From Citrus sinensis (Eukaryota; Streptophyta; Magnoliopsida; Sapindales; Rutaceae): a stretch of 64,000 bases of DNA. Location: positions 23,473,501-23,537,500 of the forward strand of contig NC_068562.1 in the NCBI RefSeq assembly GCF_022201045.2, given 5' to 3'. Shown here piece by piece: positions 1-10,263 of this stretch. A program made the position numbers and the translations under genes. Below the pieces are notes generated by a model. It searched no databases and was not told the origin of the DNA. It saw only the letters and a program-made list of their open reading frames with translations. The first letter of the stretch is position 1, and every line of letters begins with the position of its first letter.

Positions 1-169
1 GAGCGTCGGAGGGTTTGCGCCGGGAGAACAACCGGCGTACTCTGACTTGTCTGTGTGTGCAGGGACATCTGGAGAAGAAGCATTACTAGGAGACCTCCTG
101 GTCGTGGTAAAGTTGATCGAGCAAGGATCCTGGTCGTAGAACGAGGAGAACCGGAATCTCGCATCAACA
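1..169 (+). repeat. 3' end of the 5' LTR of the Tat element
   Basis: These bases match 10379-10547 without a mismatch by eye. The LTR ends in AACA at 169, mirroring the TGTT that opens the 3' LTR at 9697. The missing upstream part should be about 680 bp if the two LTRs have equal length. Confidence 0.95.
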
Positions 170-172
170 TTT

Positions 173-190
173 TGGCGCCGTCTGTGGGGA
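173..190 (+). other. primer-binding site of the Tat element
   Basis: An 18-base stretch starting TGGCGCCG lies 3 bases after the LTR end. It has the TGG start expected for pairing with the CCA tail of a tRNA. I could not assign the tRNA with confidence. The initiator-Met type site (TGGTATCAGAGC) is absent. Confidence 0.7.
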
Positions 191-246
191 TTAGAGCAAA
201 AAGCTTCTGCTGATAGCAAGAAGAGGGGTGGAGTAAGCGAAAAGCA

Positions 247-3200
247 ATGGAGACAGGAGGAAGTAGTGCACAAGGGGGTGATATGAGGCTTAACGATTCC
301 GTGACGCTGAGGGAGATAGTCAGTGAGGCACGGGAAAAAGTCATGTTCGACCGGATGGAACGGATGGAAAAGCAGATGGAGACCCTGACAACCATTCTGC
401 ATGAGCTACGGAGCGAGCGAAGGGTAACCCAAGAGGGAAGGGTGAGAGGCGGTGGAGTGGCACCAGGTCCCGATAGTGCGGGGAGAGGTCAAACCACAGG
501 GAGATTTGGTGGTGAGAGGGGTAACGCACCTCTACGGGGAGAATTTCACAGAGAAAGAGAGCGGTCCCCGGCAAGACAGACTTGTGACGCGGACGACGGG
601 GTGGTGAATGCAGAGGAAACCGAGTTGAGGCAACACTTGCAAGATGTAGAGCAGGAGCGGGATCAAGTTGCAGCACGTGACCCCGGTCGTGCAGGGCAGC
701 TGGAGGAGGAAGTGCGCAGACTAGCGCAGATAATTGACGATATGCAAGGGAAGAACCGAGCCCCTGGTTGGAGGATAATGCTGGACGGAGAATCACCGCT
801 CTCAGCAGAGATCATGAGGGCAGTTATTCCGAGAGATTTCCGCCTCCCCGACCTCAGGTACGCGGGAAGAACTGACCCGCTGATGCACATAGAGCGCTTC
901 AACGACATGACTGGGGTACAAGGATTATCTCAATCCCAAAGGTGCAGGGTGTTCCCGCTATCCCTGGAGGGACGTGCACGAGAATGGTACAGGAAACTTC
1001 CTCGGGGCAGCGTTAAAACCTTCGAGCAGATGTGCCAGGAATTCGCGGAGCAGTTCAGTGGGGCGATGTCACCGGAAGATGACATGATGGAGCTGAAAAG
1101 CATGAAACAGGGGGAGCAAGAAACCCTTCGGGAATTCATCAAGAGGTTTCATCGGGCTGTCCTCGACTTGAGAGCCTTCAACCACCCTCAGGCGTTAAGG
1201 GGATTGAAAGAAGGGGTGAAGATAGGAAGGCTGTGGTACAATTTGAGAAGCCCAGCTATTCAAACGTATGCGGCCGCATACGAACAGGCTAAAAGAGACA
1301 TCGAGATTGAAGAGGAGAAGGCTGCACGGATCAAGACAGACCAGTTAGAAGGGTTGGGGAGGAGAGAGATGAAAGCATTACCAGGGAACGGGCCGATCAG
1401 GAGGAGGGACCACCAGGCCTCCGGTAGTGGGGGAGGAGGCAGGGTCACTGCTTACCAGCCTCATCAAAGGCCACCACAGTATCAGCGCAGCAGGGCGCAA
1501 CCTCCTCGTTCCCCAGCTAGGGAGCCTTGGAGAAGGCATGAGTTGGCATCTGGTGATCTTCATCAGCACCCCCCCGGTAGCAGAGCGAGCAGACCAGAAG
1601 TACTTCCACCGCCCCCAACTCAGAGCGGGGCAAACAGAGAAAGAGCAGTGCACCTGATCGACCAGAACCCGGACTATGGGCGGTACACTTCCTTGAAGAT
1701 GTCCCTGGATGAGGTGTACGAGGCCATAAAGGATCGAGGGCTGCTGCACCTCCCTACACCAATAACAAAGCTACCCAACAGGAGGGATAGAGGACATTAT
1801 TGTAAGTTCCATGGCACCCATGGCCATACCACAGCAGAGTGTAGAGATCTCAAGACCCAAGTCGAAGATCTGGTGAGAAATCGGTACCTGGACGAGTTTA
1901 TGGATGGGACTTTCCCGATGGTGGCCACAACAGATGAAGGGGAGCAGAGTGATAGAATCTTGAGGCACGAGCAGCCCGCGGTAAGGGTGATAGCGGGGGG
2001 CCCAACGTTGGCCGGAGATTCAAACAGATCGAGAAAAAATTATGCTAGGTACGCCATGACCAGTAAAGAGGTACTCCTCAACACCCCAGCAGCCAAACGG
2101 GCAAGGGTCAGGCAAGTGCCAATCATGTGGACGGATGAGGATGAGGAAGGGATCCTATACCCCTACGAGGATGCCTTAGTTATCAAGGCTACGGTCGCTA
2201 GCAAGAAGTTTGACCGGATACTGGTTGATACAGGGAGCTCAGTTGATGTGTTATTTAAGTCAACCCTGGAAGAGATGGGAATAGCCGACCGGAAGTTGGA
2301 ACACACCAACACCTCCTTGAAGGGGTTCGGAGGAGGGAAGCTGGTTCCTCTGGGCGTGGTCGAACTACCTATCACAATTGGGAGCCCCCCGACAGAAAGA
2401 ACAATGATACTGGACTTTGTCGTAGTGGAGGAGGAAGGTCCTTACCAGATGATCCTAGGTCGGCCGTTTTTAAGGATGAGCAAAGCGGTGTTGTCCAACC
2501 ATTATCTGGCTCTGAAGTACCGGGTGAATGGGGTAGTAGGAGTGGTACGAGGAGACCAGAGGATCGCAAGAAGCTGCTACTCCTCGGCAGCAAGGGAGGC
2601 AATGCAGATAACATCCCTCGATACCCGAGTGGAAAACAAGACTGGCAGGCAAGAACCTGTAGAGGATCTGGAAACGGTAAGCATGGGACCAGAGAACCCG
2701 GGAAAGACGATCAGAATCGGGTCGAGACTGAAGGGAGAGCAAAAGCAGGAGTTGGTGAAATGCTTACGGACTCATGCTGATGTGTTTGCCTGGACACATG
2801 AAGACATGCCAGGGATTGACCCTGAGGTAGCGTGTCATAAGCTGGCAATAAAGAAAGGTGCTCGGGCAGTAAGGCAGAAGAGAAGGTGCTTCAACCAGGA
2901 GAGGTATGAGGCTGTAAATGACGAGGTGGAGAAGCTCCTGAGAGCAGGGTTCATTCGGGAAGTCAGTTACCCAGAGTGGATATCAAATGTGGTGTTGGTA
3001 AAGAAGGCAAACGGCAAGTGGAGGATGTGTGTGGATTTCACAGACCTCAACAAGGCGTGCCCAAAAGACAGCTTCCCTTTACCAAGGATCGATCAGCTAG
3101 TAGATTCAACAGCTGGACATGGTCTGCTTAGCTTCATGGACGCATTCTCGGGATACAACCAGATCCCCATGTACGAGCAGGATGAGGAGAGCACGGCTTT

Positions 3201-5892
3201 CATCACTAACCAAGGTTTGTTCTGTTACAGGGTGATGCCATTCGGTCTCAAGAATGTTGGGGCCACCTATCAAAGGCTGGTGAACAAAATCTTTAAGCCG
3301 TTGATCGGGAAAACCATGGAGGTGTACGTGGATGACATGATCACCAAGTCCAAGATCCCGAAGGAACACGTCAGATACCTTGAGGAGACATTCGAGCTTT
3401 TGAGGAAGTATAAGATGAAGCTCAATCCGGAGAAGTGTGCTTTTGGGGTCGAGTCAGGGAAATTCCTGGGATTCATGGTGAGCCATAGGGGAATTGAAGC
3501 AAATCCCGAGAAAATCCAGGCGATTGTGCAAATGACGTCTCCTCGTAACCTGAAGGAGACACAGGGCCTCACGGGGAGGTTGGCGGCGTTGAGCAGATTC
3601 ATATCCAAAGCTACAGACAAGTGTCAGCCATTCTTTCAAGTGATAAGGAGGGGAAAGAAAACAGAATGGACCCCAGAATGCGAGGAAGCCTTCCGGAACT
3701 TGAAACAATACTTGCAGCAAGCTCCGCTGCTGTCCACACCGAGGAACGGGGACAAGTTGTATCTGTATTTGGCGGTATCGGATCGGGCCGCCAGTTCTAT
3801 TCTGGTGAGAGAGGAAGAAGGAGTTCAGTATCCGATATACTACACCAGTAAGGCCCTGCTCGACGCGGAGACCAGATACCCACCGTTGGAGAAATGGGCA
3901 CTTGCCCTTGTGGTTGCTGCTCGGAAGTTGAGGCCATATTTCCAAGCATTCCCGGTCTCGGTAATAACAAACCAGCCATTGCGTCAAACTCTGCACAAGC
4001 CAGATGCCTCTGGTCGACTCGTCAAGTGGGCTGTGGAGCTGAGCGAGTTCGACATAGACTATAAACCCCGCGCAGCGATAAAGGCCCAGGCAATGGCCGA
4101 TTTCGTAGCTGAATTCACAGAGCCCGAAACATGCTTAGGTCAACAAGATGCAGTTATAGGCAATGACGAAACTCAAGTATGGCAGATGTCTGTAGATGGG
4201 TCATCAGGGGAGCGGGGTTCAGGAGCAGGGATCGTCCTGGAAGGCCCAGAGGGAGAGGAGATCTCTTATGCTGTAAAGTTGGAATTTGCAGCCACAAATA
4301 ACCAGGCAGAGTACGAAGCCTTGATAGCAGGCCTGGAATTGGCTAGGGCCGTGAAAGCAGACAGAGTTAAGATCAGAACTGATTCCCAGCTGGTTGCGAA
4401 TCATGTCAGTGAAAGATTCCAACCAAGAGAGGAGAAGATGGAACAGTACCTGAAGATAGTCAGGCAGATGATGGGGAAGTTCGAAGCAGTGGAGGTGGTA
4501 CAAATCCCCAGGGAGCAGAATAGTCGAGCAGACATTTTGGCTAGGATGGCAGCAGTAGCCGACCCAAAAATGCCAAAGTCGGTCCCTCTAGAAATGAAGT
4601 CCACCCCAAGCATCGAGCAGAATTTGGGGGTGTTGCGGATAGAACAAAAATGCTCGTGGAGGGACCCGATAGTTTCATACCTTAGAGACGGGGTATTACC
4701 ACCACATAAGCTGCGAGCTCGGAAGATTAGAGCTCAGGCCTCGAGATACACGATGATCGATGGGGTACTGTATCGGCGAGGATACACGTTACCGTTCCTT
4801 CGGTGTTTGGATGACGACGACGCGGATTACGTGCTGAGAGAAGTACATGAAGGAATTTGTGGAAATCATTCTGGCGGGAGGTCCCTGGCCCACAAGGTCC
4901 TAAGGCAGGGATATTTCTGGCCGATAATGCACCAGGATGCGCAAAAGAAAACCAGGGGTTGTGCAAGCTGCCAGAGTTTTGCAAGTTTCTCCAACCAACC
5001 ACCAGAGAAGCTCACCTCTATGGCCTCCCCTTGGCCATTTGCTCAATGGGGAATTGATCTGATCGGCCCATTGCCAAAAGGACGAGGAGCAGCAACACAT
5101 GCAATAGTTGCTATAGATTACTTCACGAAGTGGATAGAGGTGGAAGCCCTTAGCAGGATCACGGAGAAGAAAACAACAGACTTCGTGTGGAGAAACCTGG
5201 TCTGTCGATACGGGATCCCTTATGCCTTGGTAACGGATAATGGCAGGCAGTTCAATAATCACAGCTTCAGGGATTTCTGCCAGAACCTCGGGATAGAGCT
5301 GAAGTATTGCTCGCCTGCTCACCCCCAATCGAATGGACAAGTAGAAGCCGCCAACAAGACGATCAAGAGGCTTCTAAAAACCAGGCTTGGTGCAAAAAAG
5401 GGTGCGTGGGTTGACGAGCTGTCAGGTGTGCTATGGGCATACAGAACAACCCACAAAACCGCAACGGGGGAGACACCGTTCGCTTTGGCTTTCGGACACG
5501 AAGCGGTCGTGCCGGCCGAGATAGGAACGACCACACACCGGACATATCATTTCAATGAGCAGGAGAACGACGAGCAGATATGTTTGAATCTTGATCTGCT
5601 GACGGAAAAGAGGGAGCAAGCAGCCGAGCGATCGGTCACTTACCAACAGAGGGTTGCTCGGTACTATAACCAGAAGGTGAACATACGGCAATTTAGGGTC
5701 GGAGACTGGGTACTGAGAAGAGTGAATCAGAGCACCAAAGATTCCACTCAAGGAGTGCTGGGACCGAATTGGGAAGGGCCATATAGAGTCAAGCAGATAG
5801 CGGGACCCGGAGCTTACAGGCTGGTTCGCGCGGACGGCCACGAGGTGAAACGCCCATGGAACGCAGCACACCTCCGAAAATACTTCCAGTAA
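247..5892 (+). CDS. Tat gag-pol polyprotein, intact, 1881 residues
   Basis: This is one uninterrupted frame carrying all structural and enzymatic functions of the element. The gag region (about residues 200-330) has the retrotransposon gag fold motif around REWYRKL. A zinc knuckle of form C-x2-H-x4-H-x4-C follows (C519, H522, H527, C532). The aspartic protease active site DTGSS starts at D661. Reverse transcriptase has its first catalytic Asp at D930 and YVDDM at 1027-1031. The native RNase H (about 1169-1300) has lost expected acidic residues (A1176, N1242). A second, archaeal-type RNase H keeps D1317, E1355, D1379 and D1429. Integrase has an HHCC finger (H1534, H1541, C1572, C1575) and the triad D1604-D1664-x35-E1700. 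The C-terminus has a GPY-type module (WEGPYRV) and no chromodomain. The ATG at 247 gives the full frame. No frameshift or internal stop is present, so it could still be active. Confidence 0.95.
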   Translation: METGGSSAQGGDMRLNDSVTLREIVSEAREKVMFDRMERMEKQMETLTTILHELRSERRVTQEGRVRGGGVAPGPDSAGRGQTTGRFGGERGNAPLRGEFHRERERSPARQTCDADDGVVNAEETELRQHLQDVEQERDQVAARDPGRAGQLEEEVRRLAQIIDDMQGKNRAPGWRIMLDGESPLSAEIMRAVIPRDFRLPDLRYAGRTDPLMHIERFNDMTGVQGLSQSQRCRVFPLSLEGRAREWYRKLPRGSVKTFEQMCQEFAEQFSGAMSPEDDMMELKSMKQGEQETLREFIKRFHRAVLDLRAFNHPQALRGLKEGVKIGRLWYNLRSPAIQTYAAAYEQAKRDIEIEEEKAARIKTDQLEGLGRREMKALPGNGPIRRRDHQASGSGGGGRVTAYQPHQRPPQYQRSRAQPPRSPAREPWRRHELASGDLHQHPPGSRASRPEVLPPPPTQSGANRERAVHLIDQNPDYGRYTSLKMSLDEVYEAIKDRGLLHLPTPITKLPNRRDRGHYCKFHGTHGHTTAECRDLKTQVEDLVRNRYLDEFMDGTFPMVATTDEGEQSDRILRHEQPAVRVIAGGPTLAGDSNRSRKNYARYAMTSKEVLLNTPAAKRARVRQVPIMWTDEDEEGILYPYEDALVIKATVASKKFDRILVDTGSSVDVLFKSTLEEMGIADRKLEHTNTSLKGFGGGKLVPLGVVELPITIGSPPTERTMILDFVVVEEEGPYQMILGRPFLRMSKAVLSNHYLALKYRVNGVVGVVRGDQRIARSCYSSAAREAMQITSLDTRVENKTGRQEPVEDLETVSMGPENPGKTIRIGSRLKGEQKQELVKCLRTHADVFAWTHEDMPGIDPEVACHKLAIKKGARAVRQKRRCFNQERYEAVNDEVEKLLRAGFIREVSYPEWISNVVLVKKANGKWRMCVDFTDLNKACPKDSFPLPRIDQLVDSTAGHGLLSFMDAFSGYNQIPMYEQDEESTAFITNQGLFCYRVMPFGLKNVGATYQRLVNKIFKPLIGKTMEVYVDDMITKSKIPKEHVRYLEETFELLRKYKMKLNPEKCAFGVESGKFLGFMVSHRGIEANPEKIQAIVQMTSPRNLKETQGLTGRLAALSRFISKATDKCQPFFQVIRRGKKTEWTPECEEAFRNLKQYLQQAPLLSTPRNGDKLYLYLAVSDRAASSILVREEEGVQYPIYYTSKALLDAETRYPPLEKWALALVVAARKLRPYFQAFPVSVITNQPLRQTLHKPDASGRLVKWAVELSEFDIDYKPRAAIKAQAMADFVAEFTEPETCLGQQDAVIGNDETQVWQMSVDGSSGERGSGAGIVLEGPEGEEISYAVKLEFAATNNQAEYEALIAGLELARAVKADRVKIRTDSQLVANHVSERFQPREEKMEQYLKIVRQMMGKFEAVEVVQIPREQNSRADILARMAAVADPKMPKSVPLEMKSTPSIEQNLGVLRIEQKCSWRDPIVSYLRDGVLPPHKLRARKIRAQASRYTMIDGVLYRRGYTLPFLRCLDDDDADYVLREVHEGICGNHSGGRSLAHKVLRQGYFWPIMHQDAQKKTRGCASCQSFASFSNQPPEKLTSMASPWPFAQWGIDLIGPLPKGRGAATHAIVAIDYFTKWIEVEALSRITEKKTTDFVWRNLVCRYGIPYALVTDNGRQFNNHSFRDFCQNLGIELKYCSPAHPQSNGQVEAANKTIKRLLKTRLGAKKGAWVDELSGVLWAYRTTHKTATGETPFALAFGHEAVVPAEIGTTTHRTYHFNEQENDEQICLNLDLLTEKREQAAERSVTYQQRVARYYNQKVNIRQFRVGDWVLRRVNQSTKDSTQGVLGPNWEGPYRVKQIAGPGAYRLVRADGHEVKRPWNAAHLRKYFQ

Positions 5893-6019
5893 GATTTGCT
5901 CACATTTGAGAGCTATTTCTGCTCAGGCTCATTATCGCTTATCTTTTACGCTTTATGTCCCAAACAATTTTATGTAAGTCGAATCCTGCCATTAATGAAG
6001 CAATTTTACGCTTGAAACC

Positions 6020-6995
6020 AAGAAATTATCCAAGGCATGCAAAGGCTCGCCAAGTCTCAAAGCCTGTCTTATGGCGAGACAGAAGCCAAGCATGCCAGGA
6101 TCTGCTCGGCCACGAGAAGGCAGCAGAATCCCAACCTTTGAAGAATCCAAGGCATGCAAAGGCTCGCCAAGTCTCAAAGCCTGTCTTATGGTGAGACAGA
6201 AGCCAAGCATGCCAGGATCTGCTCGGCCACGAGAAGGCAGCAGAATCCCAACCTTTGAAGAATCCAAGGCATGCAAAGGCTCGCCAAGTCTCAAAGCCTG
6301 TCTTATGGCGAGACAGAAGCCAAGCATGCCAGGATCTGCTCGGCCACGAGAAGGCAGCAGAATCCCAACCTTTGAAGAATCCAAGGCATGCAAAGGCTCG
6401 CCAAGTCTCAAAGCCTGTCTTATGGCGAGACAGAAGCCAAGCATGCCAGGATCTGCTCGGCCACGAGAAGGCAGCAGAATCCCAACCTTTGAAGAATCCA
6501 AGGCATGCAAAGGCTCGCCAAGTCTCAAAGCCTGTCTTATGGCGAGACAGAAGCCAAGCATGCCAGGATCTGCTCGGCCACGAGAAGGCAGCAGAATCCC
6601 AACCTTTGAAGAATCCAAGGCATGCAAAGGCTCGCCAAGTCTCAAAGCCTGTCTTATGGCGAGACAGAAGCCAAGCATGCCAGGATCTGCTCGACCACGA
6701 GAAGGCGAGCAGACTCCAAAACGTTTGAAGAAATTATCCAAGGCATGCAAAGGCTCGTCAAGTCTCAAAGCCTGTCTTATGGCGAGACAGAAGCCAAGCA
6801 TGCCAGGACCTGCTCGACCACGAGAAGGCGAGCAGACTCCAAAACGTTTGAAGAGATTATCCAAGGCATGCAAAGGCTCGCCAAGTCTCAAAGCCTGTCT
6901 TATGGCGAGACCAAAGCCAAGCATGCCAGGATCTGCTCGAACCGCACAAAGGCAAACCGAACACCAAGCATTGAAAGATCTTAAAAGGCATGCGG
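6020..6995 (+). repeat. 117/123-bp tandem array in the 3' region of the Tat element
   Basis: About eight units share the anchor CAAGGCATGCAAAGGCTCG. Anchors start at 6031, 6148, 6265, 6382, 6499, 6616, 6739 and 6862, so five spacings are 117 bp and the last two are 123 bp. The longer type carries an extra segment including GAAATTATC; a partial unit follows near 6987. The first five spacings are nearly identical in sequence, so amplification is recent. Both unit lengths are multiples of three, which keeps long frames open on both strands (353 codons minus, 311 codons plus). I treat those frames as by-products. Tandem repeats in the 3' untranslated region of Tat/Ogre elements are known and can seed satellite DNA. 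Confidence 0.93.
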
Positions 6996-7108
6996 CAAAA
7001 CCATGAGCCAGGCCGGAACCTGCTCGTCTAAACAAAGACAAGCAGATTCTCAAACGAAAATTAACTCATAATTACAACACAAGAAAGTAATCAAAAAAAA
7101 TATATATC

Positions 7109-7114
7109 TTTATT
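7109..7114 (-). terminator. AATAAA polyadenylation signal for the antisense ORF
   Basis: Minus-strand AATAAA lies 68 bp beyond the antisense stop codon in an AT-rich stretch. It is a plausible 3'-end signal for an antisense transcript ending inside the element. Confidence 0.4.
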
Positions 7115-7181
7115 AATTGGTTAATGATTAACAGAGGGGATAATCTTCATGAACATTGTCCATTACAATAAAAGAAATATA

Positions 7182-9233
7182 TCAAAAAGACGGCGGATCA
7201 GTGAGCCGAGTAGCATCGGTTGGCTGGACCTCCTCAGGTGCGGGGGGGGTATCGCCAGTTGCGTCCGGGGGGGTGCTCGCCTCGCCAACTTCAGCAGGGA
7301 CTGCACGAGGAGGAGAGTTTTCCTCCTCAATCACGATCGGCTCCACCCCCTCGGCATCTTCCTTGGCCGCCTCCTCATCCATATGCCGAGCAACGCCAGC
7401 TGCAAGGTCATCCATCTTCAGGTCAGGGTGTTGCTTCCCGAGGACGGCCATGATGCAACGATAGGAATGCCGAAGTCCCTGGTCGTACTGGTTGTCGGCC
7501 TCCCTCTCCAAGTTCTCGACCCGAGCTCGGTGGGAGTCACGGAGAGACTCGAGCTGAGCCTCATACATAGCTTTCTGCCTTTGCAGATCCTCCTTGACCT
7601 TGGTAAACTCCTCCTCGAGGGTAATGGCTTTTGCTTGAGCAAGTGATTCTTGCTCTATCAGCTTCAGATTCTCGAGATTCAGCTCCCCTGCTTTCTTCTC
7701 GGCAACGTCAGCTCTGTTCGTCGCCGATTGGATATCCTCCTTCATCTTCCGGTCGTAGCGGCCAACCTTAGCCTTGTAATAGGTGGTCATGCAGCTGAGG
7801 TGGAAAGCGCTATGCTGCATGGCCCCCACCAGCTCACCCAAGGTGCGGCCGTCAAAGGCCTCCAGGTCCCTCTTGCTCACGGATTTAGTTAACTCATTGA
7901 GGTAAGGGACCAGATGTTCTGCTCGGCTGTCCGGTAAGCGAGGTCGAGGCCCGACAGGAGGAGAAGAGGTAGCAGGATCTGTGGCTACTCCACTAGCTTC
8001 CCCGACTTCTACAGGAGCCGGAGGTAAAATCTTCAAGGGTGGGGCCTGCTGCACGATGTTGGCCCGCTTTGCGGTAGGGGCATCCTTACTCTCGTCCCTC
8101 TTCGTGGTTGGAGGTCGAGAACGTTTTCGGGTCAGAGCCCCAATCACAGCGTCCTCCATCCTATGGCCAGGAAGTATCAAGCGAGACTCGAGCAAGTTGT
8201 ATGTGGATATCAGTTCCCGGCTCGAGCAAGAATTGACTAGCACAGCTTCAACCCGTTTGAGCTGGCCGGGCCGGAGTGGGAAATGAACGCCCCAAGAAAC
8301 TACAACAGAAACAGACACTTGGTTAGAAGCAAGCCAATGAAACAAGAACAATTATGGATACAAGGCATCTGGAGCGAGCAGGCAACCTGGGACCGTGAAA
8401 CGGGGTGGGACCCGATAATCCTTCCCGTCCATTTGTGCGACCTGACCCCAAGGACCCCCAGCAAAAAAGAACTTTCTCTTCCAATTCCCACCACCACCAG
8501 TAGGGAGGTCGGTTATAGGTTTCCTGCTCTTGGTGCTAGATTGGAAGTAGTACCAGCCGGCATCTTTGGGGCTGCTCTTTAGCTGGTACAGGTGCTTCAC
8601 CTCATCAACCGTGGGCTCGCTTTGGCAACATCTGTCCCACAATATGAACAGACCAGAGAGCACTCTCCACCCGTTGGGATTCAGCTGACCAGGAGCTAGA
8701 TTTAGCCCGTTAAGTATCCGGGCAAAGTAAGGTTGCAAGGGACACCTCAGCCCGTACTTAAAGCTGTCCAGATACAGGGTAACATATCCCCTAGGAGGCC
8801 GGCTGGGAGCATCCTTCTTTCCCGGGACCTTGAGAGGTATCTCGCCAGGAATGCTATACCTCAGCCGGAGGTCCTCGAGCTCATCAAACGTGGTCGTGCA
8901 CGTCATGTAATCAATAGCATAATCCCGCGATAGGGCTCTACCTCCTATTGTACTCCTCCCCTCTGGTCGCGGCGCTCCCGATGGGGACGCCTCACCAGAA
9001 TCATCTCCTCGACCCTCACTCAAAGTATCCTCGGAGTCAGAAGATCCATCCTCACCATTACTCCCGCTTGTAGAGGTCGTTTGGGGAGACATGCTCCTAG
9101 CACTAGTCCTGACACTAGACCTAACAGGTTCTAAGGGGACCTCGGGGTCAAAGGCGGGATCGGTGAGCAGACTAGGCAGGAAGTCCAACTCGTCGTCATC
9201 AACCTTAATGACCTTCTCTTTGCCTTTCGACAT
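7182..9233 (-). CDS. antisense ORF (aORF) of the Tat element, probably spliced, gypsy-type transposon domain protein
   Basis: The start is an ATG at 9233 on the minus strand. The first open part runs to a TAA at 8354-8352, and the same frame stays open to a TGA at 7184-7182. A GT-AG intron at 8386-8300 (87 nt, divisible by three) would remove the stop and keep frame, giving 654 residues. The N-terminal 100 residues are acidic and Ser-rich. Residues about 148-200 (RGYVTLYLDSFKYGLRCPL, then LAPGQLNPNGWRVL) match the plant 'putative gypsy type transposon' domain (Pfam Transposase_28). WKRKFFF follows at 251-257. The C-terminal part has a basic KRSRPPTTKR stretch, a long coiled coil (EKKAGELNLENLKLIEQ and onward) and an acidic Pro-rich tail. 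Antisense ORFs are known in Tat elements and their function is unknown. The splice is my inference; the protein could instead be two separate or truncated products. Confidence 0.8.
8300..8386 (-). other. candidate intron in the Tat antisense ORF
   Basis: On the minus strand the donor reads TCCCAG|GTTGCC and the acceptor TTTCTGTTGTAG|TTTC, with a T-rich stretch before the AG. Length is 87 nt, within the usual range for short plant introns. It contains the only in-frame stop of the antisense frame. Exon 1 contributes 282 codons plus 1 nt, and exon 2 resumes in the frame that remains open to 7182. Confidence 0.6.
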
Positions 9234-9680
9234 TCCCTAAACTCTAACCACAACACCACCAACTACTGCCCAAACGAAAGAAAAAAGAAGTTATCTACAA
9301 ACTATTCGAGACCGAGGAGAGAGAAGTAATACCTGAAGTATCGCTTCAATCGGAGAAAGGCAAGGAGGGGGGGCTTCGTGCCGGAACTTCTTTGCCGGAG
9401 AAACAGAGACGTAGACGGAGACAGAGTGAATGGTGAATATGCCGTTCGAGAAGATTTGGCTTTCCAAATGAGGACGGACCCTTGGGTTGCCAGCATATAA
9501 CTGCGCCGAATCCCGAGGGCCTCATAACCGTCGGTTTGAAATTCAAATGGAGGGGGCGATTTCTGCCACGTCACCTCGTTCGCAATTAAATGCGACATGA
9601 CTCTTGGCAGCCTTTTCCAATCCCACGTGAGCGAGTGCTGTCGAGTTTCCACTGCTGGTCCACTACATTACCCAACACCA

Positions 9681-9693
9681 GAAACTGGGGGAC
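9681..9693 (+). other. polypurine tract of the Tat element
   Basis: GAAACTGGGGGAC lies immediately before the 3' LTR. It is G-rich but interrupted by pyrimidines, as is common in this group. It marks where plus-strand synthesis would start. Confidence 0.6.
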
Positions 9694-9872
9694 CGATGTT
9701 TGGGAGAGATACTGTTTGGGATAAATATGTCGATGAGACCAGGAATGACGAGCAGATATCTGATGGCAGAGCTCTGCGAACCGGTGTGTTCCATAAAAGC
9801 CTGGCACGCGGAGGAACAGGAGCAGAAATATCCTGCTCGTCCACGATGTTGTCATCCGCGAGGCCAATTCCC

Positions 9873-9880
9873 TATAAAAG
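9873..9880 (+). promoter_or_regulatory. first TATA box in the LTR
   Basis: TATAAAAG lies in the context CCAATTCCCTATAAAAGGTAG, so a CCAAT motif sits directly upstream. It is a typical plant core promoter and a candidate start for the genomic RNA. Confidence 0.6.
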
Positions 9881-9970
9881 GTAGACGGCCATTCCGGCTA
9901 GAGGTCGATGGGCGAGGAGACCCGGTCGACGGCAGTTGGCAAGACATGCTCTCCAGCCCGAGAATCTAGG

Positions 9971-10187
9971 CACGACATCCACGCTTTCTCCTGAGCCGTG
10001 GCGTAACACGCAAGATCTCACAGAACCACGACATCCACGCTTTCTCCTGAGCCGTGGCGTAACACGCAAGATCTCACAGAACCACGACAGCCACGCTTTC
10101 CCCTGAACCGTGGCGTAACACGCAAGATCTCACAGAACCACGACAGCCACGCTTTCCCCTGAACCGTGGCGTAACACGCAAGATCCC
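9971..10187 (+). repeat. four 56-bp tandem repeats inside the LTR
   Basis: Units start at 9971, 10027, 10083 and 10139 (CACGACAtCCACGCTTTC type). The first two share the variants CATCC and CTCCTGAGCC. The last two share CAGCC and CCCCTGAACC. The array therefore grew by at least two duplication steps. It lies between the two TATA cores. Confidence 0.95.
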
Positions 10188-10263
10188 CCGTTTGCCCATA
10201 CCGCAGCAGTCAGAGCCCCAGACCGTCTCGAAAAAAGCGGAAAACTGGGATTCAGAGGGAGCC

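Noticed and set aside
6020..6995. Regularly spaced repeats as a CRISPR-like array
   Set aside because: Units are contiguous and whole-length conserved, with no unique spacers, in a eukaryotic retrotransposon.
5992..7053. Long open frames on both strands over the Tat repeat array
   Set aside because: They are periodic translations of the 117/123-bp units, have no domain, and exist on both strands at once. Treated as repeat artefacts.
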